Assembly (NCBI GenBank): GCA_030159075.1
Contig: BROG01000920.1
Location: 62,001 to 126,000 of the forward strand
Length of the DNA: 64,000 nucleotides
From: Atrina japonica
Taxonomy: Eukaryota > Mollusca > Bivalvia > Pterioida > Pinnidae
Direction: 5' to 3'
This document shows positions 36,901-48,900 of the stretch, one piece after another. The translations under genes and the position numbers were made by a program. Every line of letters begins with the position of its first letter. Position 1 is the first letter of the stretch. Under the pieces are notes generated by a model. The model did not search any database, was not told the origin of the DNA, and saw nothing but the letters and a program-made list of their open reading frames with translations.

Positions 36901-39900
36901 GAAAAGGGTAACCTCTGTTGACATCATTTGAATGTTTTGAGTGTTGACTGAAATATGCATGATCACCTTAATATTATAGTGACACTGATTTATAATGTTT
37001 TGATTATTTATCAAGTGAAAAATATGCTCTTGAATACAGTGAAATGTTAAAATAAAATAGATATAACATAAATATAACATTCCCGAGAGTTTCTCTCAGT
37101 TGACAAAGTATTTTCCCAGAGTGACATCATCCACTACCACCTTTTCAGGATTGTTACATTCTTATAATAGCAGTGATACTAATATGAATATGAAATTTTT
37201 GTTTTTGTTATTGCTGACAACTCAGTTCTTTAAAATATTAAAGCAGGTATCCAGTATTATTACATGACTCTCTTATCATCTAGTTTCTGATTGGATCATT
37301 TCATACTTTCTGTTCTCATTCAATTGTTATATTAATCCATAAATTGCTTCGTAGGTTGATATAACAATCCAACACACCGAGGTTGTACCCAAAAATAGCA
37401 CAAAGGAATTCCCGAACTTTGGCACGCTCAGCTGTCTAGCTATATTTAGTGTCAAGGAAGTGCATTCAAGATGACAGACGATGAGAGTGTAAACAAACAT
37501 TTTCATTTTGCCACTATTGACGATGATGATGTCCAAACATTATTGGAAGAGAAGGATTCTAAAACTTTTAGACGTGCAAAACATTTAGCCATTGAAAACT
37601 GTTATATATTATTTGTTCATTCTGAATAAGACCACAATACATGGTTAGACTCCCACATCTTAGGTCTACTGATATTTGTGATAAGATCACAATATGTGGC
37701 TACCACATCTTAGACCTACTGATATTTGGAAGATAAGCATATTGATGTCAAAGTAATTAAATGTCATGTAATAAAATAATTAACGACCTCATTTTTGGTT
37801 AATACATGGAGTTATCAACCCAAGAAAACAATATTTTCATTATGCCCTTGGCATTGGGAAAAATCACTTTCTTGGGTTGATAACATCATGTATTAACCTC
37901 ATAATATTATTATTCAGGCACTCTATATTGTAGGCTACATTTTCTGAGCTGTGGAAGATTCTAACCAGTTTTGTGAAGGGCAAACCAGTTATACCTGCCT
38001 GGCTAAAGAATTCCATTGTAAGGGCAGCTTTCCTTGTTGGCACAACATTATTCTTGTTGTTTGCTAGAGTCAAGGTCATGGGAGCTCAACTTCCTGTCTT
38101 TACAAGGTAAGACGATACAGTGTCAACGATACAAGTGATCTTATTTATTAAGAAGTTTTATTGTTTTTGGAGTGTTTTTCAATTAAAAGGAGATGGCCAT
38201 TTTTTAATGATGGACTAGAAAACTAGGTTAGAATATATTGCGGGGACATTGTAGCGTAATTGGTATTTTCCACCATCATTAAAAAACTACCTGCCACTGT
38301 AAAACTGAAAATTTAAATTATTTCATATACTTTGTTTCCATCAGTATGCTGAAGGTTAGCTGAAATATTTCATCTATTTATTGTTTTTCATTTCAAAACT
38401 TCTTCCAATACCCTTTTTTCTTTCAGTTTTGACAACCCTGCATCTATGGAACCAACACCAGCTCGGCAAATGACATATAATTACCTTCTGCCAATAAATG
38501 TGTGGCTCCTCCTATGTCCCTCTGGTCTTTGCTGTGATTGGACAATGGGAACCATTCCTGTTATAAGCTCGATCTTTGACCTCCGTAACCTCATTACTGT
38601 GACATTTTATGCTGCACTAATGTATTTCATCAAATACATGCTTGAGGAACAAAGCAGTAGAAATCGAACCATCATAATGGTAATTGTATGGGTTATTATT
38701 TACTTCAGATTGTACAACTACATGATATATTATGGTATGAGTGTTGAGTGTTTGATTAGTCAGCTATGTTTTAAAGTAAGTATTATACACATTGGTTATC
38801 TGTCAGTTCTGCATGTTTAGTGAGTCCACAGTATTTATGAGTGTAACGTGTAATGGATATATGCATGATATGTTTCAGTATACAGTGTTAGATCAGTCAG
38901 TGATTTTTGTGTAGCATTAAATACACCGTGGGTTTTATGCAACATTGTTGTGTGTTTGATGAGTCAGTTGTGTAGTAAATATTGTGTACTCAGTGCATAT
39001 TTCTCAGTGTTTGTGTAAGATGAGTGTCAGTGGGATTTGTTTTGCGAGTATAAGCTGTATGTTTCTGTATTGTGTATTTGATCAATCAGTTGTGTTTGTG
39101 TAAGACGAGTGTCAGTGGGATTTGTTTTGTGAGTATAACCTGTATGTTTCTGTATTGTGTATTTGATCAATCAGTTGTGTTTGTGTAAGACGAGTGTCAG
39201 TGGGATTTGTTTTGCGAGTATAACCTGTATGTTTCTGTATTGTGTATTTGATCAATCAGTTGTGTTTGTGTAAGACGAGTGTCAGTGGGATTTGTTTTGC
39301 GAGTATAACCTGTATGTTTCTGTATTGTGTATTTGATCAATCAGTTGTGTTTGTGTAAGACGAGTGTCAGTGGGATTTGTTTTGCGAGTATAGCCTGTAT
39401 GTTTCTGTATTGTGTATTTGATCAATCAGTTGTGTTTGTGTAAGACGAGTGTCAGTGGGATTTGTTTTGCGAGTATAACCTGTATGTTTCTGTATTGTGT
39501 ATTTGATCAATCAGTTGTGTTTGTGTAAGACGAGTGTCAGTGGGATTTGTTTTGCGAGTATAACCTGTATGTTTCTGTATTGTGTATTTGATCAATCAGT
39601 TGTGTTTGTGTAAGACAAGTGTCAGAGGGATTTGTTTTGCGAGTATAACCTGTATGTTTCTGTATTGTGTATTTGATCAATCAGTTGTGTTTGTGTAAGG
39701 CGAGTGTCAGTGGGATTTGTTTTGCGAGTATAGCCTGTATGTTTCTGTATTGTGTATTTGATCAATCAGTTGTGTTTGTGTAAGACGAGTGTCAGTGGGA
39801 TTTGTTTTGTGAGTATAACCTGTATGTTTCTGTATTGTGTATTTGATCAATCAGTTGTGTTTGTGTAAGGCGAGTGTCAGTGGGATTTGTTTTGTGAGTA

Positions 39901-42900
39901 TAACCTGTATGTTTCTGTATTGTGTATTTGATCAATCAGTTCTGTTTGTGTAGTGAGTACTGTAAATCTAATTTTATTCGTGAAAAGTTTATTTACACAT
40001 AATTTCACGAGAGCTCTCGAAGTATGATTATAGTTTGACGAAATGGGCATTCAAAATTTTGAAAATTTCATTTCATTGATAAATGATATTTAGAAATTTC
40101 TAATTTATAATTTAGAAATTTGTGTATCACAAAAATAAAGTCCTGTGAAAATTTCTGAATTTACAGTAAAACATTTATTGAGTATATCATGCATGTTTTA
40201 GTGTTGTGTGCTTGATCAGTTAGTTGTCTGTGTAGTCTGTGTAGTGAGTATATCATTTCATGAATATAACATATATGTTTCTGTGTTGTATGCTCAATCA
40301 TTCATTTGTGTGTATTTTGTTATTACAGTACTTTGAACATAGTGTTAAATGTGGGTGCATTATACTCATTGACTGTATATTTTTAAACATGCAGAGTATT
40401 CATGTATTTCTAATTTTTTCAGAGCTTGACACTTATGATTTTACCCTTCATACCAGCATCAAATCTATTTTTTCCTGTGGGTTTTGTGGTAGCTGAGAGA
40501 ATATTATACACACCGAGTATGGGCTTCACAATGCTGGTATCATTAGGATTGGAAATTCTCCTGGAAAATAAACAGTGAGTGGTGTGATAAAATTCACTTT
40601 TACCTGTATGTGTGATTAATGTATTTGTAGTAGTGATGTACCTTTACTGATTGTCAAGTACTCATTTACTGCCCCTGTTTAAGTCTTAGTCATTTTTGCC
40701 CTGAGATGAGAGGGCAAGTTTAAAATGAAGGAAAAACTTTCAAATTAAATAAGTGAAGCATGGACATTCATGCAATCGATGTAACTGTGGTAAGTAAGGG
40801 CAAGATAAAGAAAATATATTTTCTGTCATACAAGGGCAAAAATAACCAGGGGCAATAATTTCGAAGTATAGTTTTGTACATTGTATATAATGTCAGGGTG
40901 GTTCATCATATCATTCCTTTCTCTGTGGTCACTTGACTCAACTAAGTTGTTTAAGATAGTTATGGCAATGTTTTGCTGCTCTGACGCTTGAAGTATTAAA
41001 TATTTTAAATGTCACATGAACAATATTTTTGTCCATAACCCTGAATAATAATGTGGGCAAACTGACATAAGATACAGTATGATAAAATCTAATCACACTC
41101 ATTCACATAGGGATGCTGACAAAGGGTCCAGTATAATCAAGTCTGATACAGTAAATAACCAACTTGGTGTAATAACTGAATGTGTCTGAGCAGTCTTGTG
41201 TCAAGAAATCTTTTAGATTAGAACTGCATTTAATTACAAAATCTTTGGCTTATGTTTATAAACAATGTGATAAAGCTAAATCAGATGTCTATTTTACTAT
41301 ATTGTTCCTGATTCTTTCATATTCTTTTTTTCAGAAAATTAAAGCCTTTACTATGGGGGATGCTAGGATTACTATTGGTTACTCATTGTACCAAGAGTGT
41401 TGTCAGATCAAAAGAATGGTAAGTAATTGTTCATACTCATGTCATTTATCAGGGTTCAACAATCATGGTTGTCCAACTACCCTGTACAGGTAATTTCATT
41501 TCCAAAACAGAGGATGATAGTCAGACCTTTGAGGACAGTCAGCAGCCGGCCTGGCTCAGTCAGTAGCACGCTCGACTCTTGATCATGAGGTCTTGAGTTC
41601 GAGTCCAGCCGGCGGCAGGTTGGTTTCCTGTCTTTCGGATGAGACAGTAAAACTCGAGGTCCCGTGTTGCAGTTGGTGTCGGCACGTTATAGAACCCTCT
41701 CTGCTCAATGGCTGTTAGTGCCGAGCTTAGGCCAAAATTTGAAGCCCTTCACCAGCATTTGGTGATGTCTCAATATGAGTGAAATATTCTTGAGTGGGAC
41801 GTTAAACAACAATAAACAAACAAACAACAAATGAGGACAGTCAGTCATTAGCATCTTGTTTACCAGGCAAAATGGTTGACCCTTGGGGTCGGTCATTCAT
41901 TTACATTTTGCTGACCAGTCATACCTGTTGATCCTGGGGGACAGTCAGTCATTTGCATCTTGTTGACCAGTCACACCTGTTGACCCTGCGAGACAGTCAG
42001 TCATTTGCATCCTGTTGACCAGTCATACCTGTTGACCTTGGGGGACAGTTAGTCATTTGCATCCTGTTGACCAGTCATACCTGTTGACCTTGGGGGACAG
42101 TTAGTCATTTGCATCCTGTTGACCAGTCACACCTGTTGACCCTGCGAGACAGTCAGTCATTTGCATCCTGTTGACCAGTCATACCTGTTGACCTTGGGGG
42201 ACAGTCAGTCATTTGCATCTTGTTGACCAGTCACACCTGTTGACCTTGGGGGACAGTTAGTCATTTGCATCCTGTTGACCAGTCATACCTGTTGACCTTG
42301 GGGGACAGTTAGTCATTTGCATCCTGTTGACCAGTCATACCTGTTGACCTTGGGGGACAGTTAGTCATTTGCATCCTGTTGACCAGTCACACCTGTTGAC
42401 CGTGCGAGACAGTCAGTCATTTGCATCCTGTTGACCAGTCATACCTGTTGACCTTGGGGGACAGTCAGTCATTTGCATCCTGTTGACCAGTCACACCTAA
42501 TGACCCTTGGGGACAGTCAGTCATTTGCATCCTGTTGACCAGTCACACCTAATGACCCTTGGGGACAGTCAGTCATTTGCATCCTGTTGACCAGTCACAC
42601 CTAATGACCCTTGGGGACAGTCAGTCATTTGCATCTTGTTGACCAGTCACACCTGTTGACCGTGCGAGACAGTCAGTCATTTGCATCCTGTTGACCAGTC
42701 ACACCTAATGACCCTTGGGGACAGTCATTTTCATCTTGTTGACCAGTCACATCTGTTGACCTTAAGGGACAGTAAGTCACATCAGTTGACCTTTGGGATG
42801 GTCAGTCATTAGCATTTTGTTGACCAGTCACACATGTTGACCTTTGGGGACAGACAGTCATTTGTAACTTGTTGCACAGTCCCATTTAGTCAGTGATATT

Positions 42901-45900
42901 TTCTAATACATGTACATCATGTGATCTTTCTGTTTAGGACATCAGAGTACAGTTTATTTATGTCAGCTTTGAAAATCAACACAAGAAATGCAAAGTTGTT
43001 CAACAATGTCGGACATGCTTTGGAAAAGATCCCAAAATATGAAGAAGCTTTGGAATACTTCATCAAAGCCGCAAGGTGAGAGTTATGTTTTCCTATTACA
43101 ATTGTTGCCATGCTTTACTTTTATTATAAGTTTTTACTATCAAGTTGTCTGCCCTTTGTTGTTGAGATCTAATTATTCGTGTTCTTTTTGGCCATCAGAA
43201 AGTTTTATAGTACCATGTATGATACCATGTCTAAGTGATAATGATCTTCATGTCAAAATTGTGGCATGTCACCTGTATCTTCTAATGTAGACTCTATACT
43301 AAACTTATATCAACAGTACTTCATGTAGTCTCTATACCAAACTTATATCAACAGTACTTCATGTAGACTCTATACCAAACTTATATCAACAGTACTTCAT
43401 GTAGATGCTATACCAAACTTATATCAACAGTACTTCATGTAGTCTCTATACCAAACTTATATCAACAGTACTTCATGTAGATGCTATACCAAACTTATAT
43501 CAACAGTACTTCATGTAGACTCTATACCAAACTTATATCAACAGTACTTCATGTAGACTCTATACCAAACTTATATCAACAGTACTTCATGTAGACTCTA
43601 TACCAAACTTATATCAACAGTACTTCATGTAGACTCTATACCAAACTTATATCAACAGTACTTCATGTAGACTCTATACCAAACTTATATCAACAGTACT
43701 TCATGTAGACTCTATACCAAACTTATATTAACAGTACTTCATGTAGATGCTATACCAAACTTATATCAACAGTACTTCATGTAGACTCTATACCAAACTT
43801 ATATCAACAGTACTTCATGTAGTCTATATATCAAACTTATATCAAATGGTATATCTTGTAGTCCCTATAACAACTAAAGAACAAATAGCAGTTCATGTAG
43901 ATTAGGAACCTTTAATGTTCAGTGAAAAAAAAACCCTAATGATATAACATGTTATTAGTAGTTTTGATGTACAGGATAAATTGAAATATACCTTGTTACC
44001 ATAGATACCCATAAAAGTTGTTTATATAGAATAGTTAGTCTGTTTTAAAAAAAAACTGTTTTGGACTTAATCAATTTTCAATTTCAAAAGAAGACTGTTA
44101 GTGGTCAGGTTAAATGTGAGGATGTCAAATATATAGGTGTGAGGTGAGCTTTGTGATCTTGGATTACTCTATGAAGGTGTGTGGTGAGCTTTATGATCTT
44201 TGATTACTGTATGTAGGTGTGAGGTGAGCTTTGTGATCTTTGATTACTCTATGCAGGTGTGAGGTGAGCTTTGTGATCTTTGATTACTGTATGTAGATGT
44301 GAGGTGAGCTTTGTGATCTTTGATTACTCTATGCAGGTGTGAGGTGAGCTTTGTGATCTTTGATTACTTAATGTAGATGTGAGGTGGGCTTTATGATCTT
44401 TGATTACTCTATGTAGGTGTGAGGTGAGCTTTGTGATCTTTGATTACTGTATGTAGGTGTGAGGTGGACTTTGTGATCTTTGATTACTCAATGCAGGTGT
44501 GAGGTGAGCTTTGTGATCTTTGATTACTTAATGTAGATGTGAGGTGGGCTTTGTGATCTTTGATTACTCTATGTAGGTGTGAGGTGAGCTTTGTGATCTT
44601 TGATTACTGTATGTAGGTGTGAGGTGGACTTTGTGATCTTTGATTACTCAATGTAGGTGTGAGGTGAGCTTTGAGATCTTTGATTACTCAATGTAGGTGT
44701 GAGGTGGACTTTGTGATCTTGGATTACTCAATGTAGATGTGAGGTGGGCTTTGTGATCTTTGATTACTCTATGTATATGTTAGGTGAGCTTTGAGATCTT
44801 TGATTACTCAATGTAGATGTGAGGTTAGTTTTGTGATCTTTGATTACTGTATGTAGGTGTGAGGTGAGCTTTGTGATCTTTGATTACTGTATGTAGATGT
44901 GAGGTTAGTTTTGTGATCTTTGATTACTGTATGTAGGTGTGAGGCGAGCTTTGTGATCTGCATTTACTGTATATTTCAGTGTACAACCTGATGACATTGG
45001 AGCACACATAAATGTAGGGAGAACGTATAGCAACATGAATATGACTGATGAGGCAGAAGGAGCATATAGGAAAGCCATGGCTCTCTTCCCACCTGTCAAA
45101 CCAGGTATGTTAATGCTTTGTAATATTCAATAATTTACTGGGCATGTACTTATATCCCCTTTATTATAACCCCACCTCTATTTACCTCTTCTTTCATCCC
45201 TGGAATTTGAAAGTTGGTTTGGTTAAATAATTGTCAACAAACATTAATGGCAGATTATATCTTGTGGTTTCTTAATGTTTATGATTATTGTTTAAATTTG
45301 GTATCATCATTATGTACAAGGAGTGTTCCAAAAATAATGTCATCTGTGCATTTTCTCACAGAAATTGTGCAGTGTGAACTCAAACTCTCCTTGTTTCCAT
45401 AGAGATATCACTGAAGCAAAACACAGGTAAAAATCTCACTCACAAGTACACTGGCATTTGTATGGTGTACATCAATTTGTAGCGTATTCATTACACTATA
45501 CACAAAATGACTGGTAAAAGAGCAGAAAATGTGCTTGAAATTAGAGTCTGCATAAAAGGTAAGTCGCTACTTGGCATAAAACCTGTAGATATTTACAGTG
45601 AAGTGTGAGATATTTATAGCGAGGGTCAAATGTCTCACAGGTCTATTTGTAGGTAGGTAGCTAAATTTAGGCTGGACAGCAGCAACTTAAAGATTCTATT
45701 CATCCAGGTCATCCTGCAACAATTACTTCTAAAAGCAACATAAAAAAAATCTGTATTATCCTTAAAAAAGATGCCTGATACACAGTGAGGCAGTTAGTCA
45801 AGTTTACAAACTTGTTTAGTCTCCCACAAAACCTCTTGTTTTGATAGCTTTATATGTTGCTTTAAGTCTTCTACACACTGCCTCTGGGTAGTAATAAAGA

Positions 45901-48900
45901 CATGATCTGATTTGCTCATAAGTCACTAGTCCTAATTCTTTGTAAAATGGTCACAAGTCATAAGTGTGGTCTTAAGACTAAGTTTAAGACTTAGGACCTT
46001 TAGTAAAACAGGCCCCAGGGTATCTTAAGACAAGGATATCTTTCTAAAGACTGGTGTATATAGGATTTGCCTTATTTTCTTTATCACTGGTACCTAAATA
46101 CTGTTCAAATTTCACTTTTATAAAATAAGCAAATTTTTTTTTTTCTTACAGGGAAAAGTTACAAAGCACGCATTGCTCCAAATCATCTGAATGTGTTTTT
46201 AAACTTAGCATCTCTAGTGTCCAAGAATCAGTCTCGTCTACATGAAGCAGAAAAAGTAAGTATGGAGTGACAGAAATGCAACATTTAAATTAAAAATATA
46301 TTACAAATATTTGATTTTATACCAACAAATATGATTGTTTAAAATACAATTATGACTGCTCATGATTGCTCCTTTAGTTAAAGCATTACAAATGTGAGGT
46401 CTCAGAAATACAATATTGACTGTTCATGATTGCTTGATTAGTTAAAGCATCTGCTACACAAATGTCTGGTCATGTAATTACAATTATGACTGTTCACAAT
46501 TGTTGAGAACATTTGCCACACTAATGGGCAGTTGTTAGTTTGATTCCTGATATTAGCTCACACCTAGGCTTCTTTTAAAAAGATAGTCAGTGTTCCTTTG
46601 CTTTTAGATTGGTTCAAGTTCATAGCACAGATCAAAGTGTGGTGCAGTTCATCCTTTGCTGTCTCTTTAAGTGGAACAGCTTCTAAAAAATAGATGATTT
46701 ATTTACAACACAGTATACAGTGAAAGAAATTATGCAAAGGCTGTATTGGTGTTAGTGCTTTCACATAAGTTATAAATTAACAAAAAATAACTTAATTAGT
46801 TACCCATAGGTTCCTAGGCGGGATTTTAGTTCTGCATTGTCTCTTAATGTCCTTCCATTCATCCACTGTTTTGTATTGTCCAGGCTATATCTTCCAAACT
46901 TTCTCATTTCTTCAACTAGGACAGATTGTCACATACAGAATTTGCACTCCTATACCACTCTTATTTTTAGAATAATTCCCGTTTGTTAATTTTATTTGTC
47001 CAGGTGAATTCTAATTCTTTTCTTCACTCAGGGTCCTCATATTTGGTACAGGTATTCATCCTAAGTACACCGCGTGTAACATAGATAAATCCTACCACCC
47101 TTATTTATAGAGTTGTTCCCCTTTTTTGATTTTTCATACTTTTTTGTGTGTTTGTAGCTCTTGAGAACAGCCATTAACATGCGACCAGATTATGTCAAAG
47201 GTTACATCAACAGAGGTGATTTATTGGTCAAGTTAGGAAAGTAAGTTTTTGTTTTAATGGTGTTTTATGCCACACTCAATTTTAGCTTGCCAGGACGAAA
47301 GTCCTGAGACCTAATGTCATACCCCTTGCGTTGTTGTTGTTGGCGTCTGTAGACAAGAAATTAACTTGGCCAATATATTTTTATGCCCCCGGCCTGAAAG
47401 GTCTGCTGAGGGCATATAGTGTTTGGATCATCCGTCTGTCTCACTGTTTGTCTGTCCATAATTCCATCCCGCTTGCATATAAAATGTAATATTTCAAGTT
47501 TGGATAGTGATACAGTAACCAGATTTGGACTGTAAGTTCATCTAAGGGTTGCTCATACTTCACTGACATCACATTCCCCTGGGGGTGTGGTCAAAATGTA
47601 GGATAATGCAATATTTAAAGTTTCGATTGTGATACAGTAACCATACTTGGATTGTAAGTTCATCTAAGGGTTGCTTACACTTCACTGACCCTGGGGTACA
47701 CTTTACTGACATCACATGGGGGTGGGATGGGTTAATTTTATTTGCCAGCATAGAAATTTGTTGGGACTAGGGGCATTTATGTTTCATTAACCACAAGGGA
47801 CAATGCTTTGATATTTCACATATAGATGACCAGAATTTCCATTTGGTACGGAGACTTTTGGCCTAGTGACCTTGGACATTGACCTACTTTTTAAAAACTG
47901 TAACCTTAGCTATAATCTGTTAAACCATGAAGGATAAGGCTTTGATATTTTGCATATAAATTTCTTATGATCAGAGCTTTCATTTAGTACCTTGCTTTTT
48001 GTGCACTGACTAGAAGTGAGAGAGTACTTGATTTAAAGATAATGCTCTAAAGTTAAAACCACTGTCTAACATGATTTGATATGTGTTTTTCTTATCAGTA
48101 AGAACTAGGATGAGTTGGATTATTGTAGGGATCTACATGAGGGATTTTTTTCACTTGTCCAATTGGACAAGTAATATAAAAAAGTAACTTGTTTGAATCA
48201 CAAATCCATTTGTCCGTAATTTACAAAGAAAAAATAAGATTATTAACATTTGAATCAAACAAAACAAATGGATATGATCATATTGATATAAAAGTGCTCA
48301 CTCCTATTAATTAATGCATAAATTTTATCCAATTCACTCTTTGTTGAGCCTTAAAAAATTCGTTAAACATGACCATCCAGGATCTGTTACGGTAAAGGTT
48401 AGGAAAATGGCGCCACACTTCTATCGGGTGAAACTCTAAAATGAGGTCTTTTAAAATCTTTCCCAATTGTTTCTTTGCATTTTTAAAAGGATGTTGAGGT
48501 AATCTTTTACTATATAGAATATATTTGTGTGCCGTAAAGTAAGGAAGATTTTAAGAAAAATTATAAAAAATCATCTGGGAACTGTACCAGTTCAGTAGAA
48601 TCTCGTTATCTTGAAATTCATGGGACCTCAAAGTTCTCGAAACCTCGAAGTTTTGTACAGGTCCCGATTTTTTTCCTTCATAAATTAAGTAAATTAACTC
48701 TTGATCTCTTGAACGTCAAAACCTGTAAGTTTTTGAAACTTCGAAGTCAATTGGAAGTCCCGATTTATATATTTCTTTACATTTCACTCTCGAAACCTTG
48801 AAGTTTGAGTAATTACTGGTAAATTCATTAAAAGTCAACGCTGTAAGCCTTCCTTACTTGGAAGATTAAACAATAGATGTTTTGATAAACGCGTGACAAG

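Noticed and set aside
43287..44965. CRISPR-like direct repeats
   Set aside because: Repeats are contiguous with no unique spacers, and the genome is eukaryotic: tandem arrays, not CRISPR.
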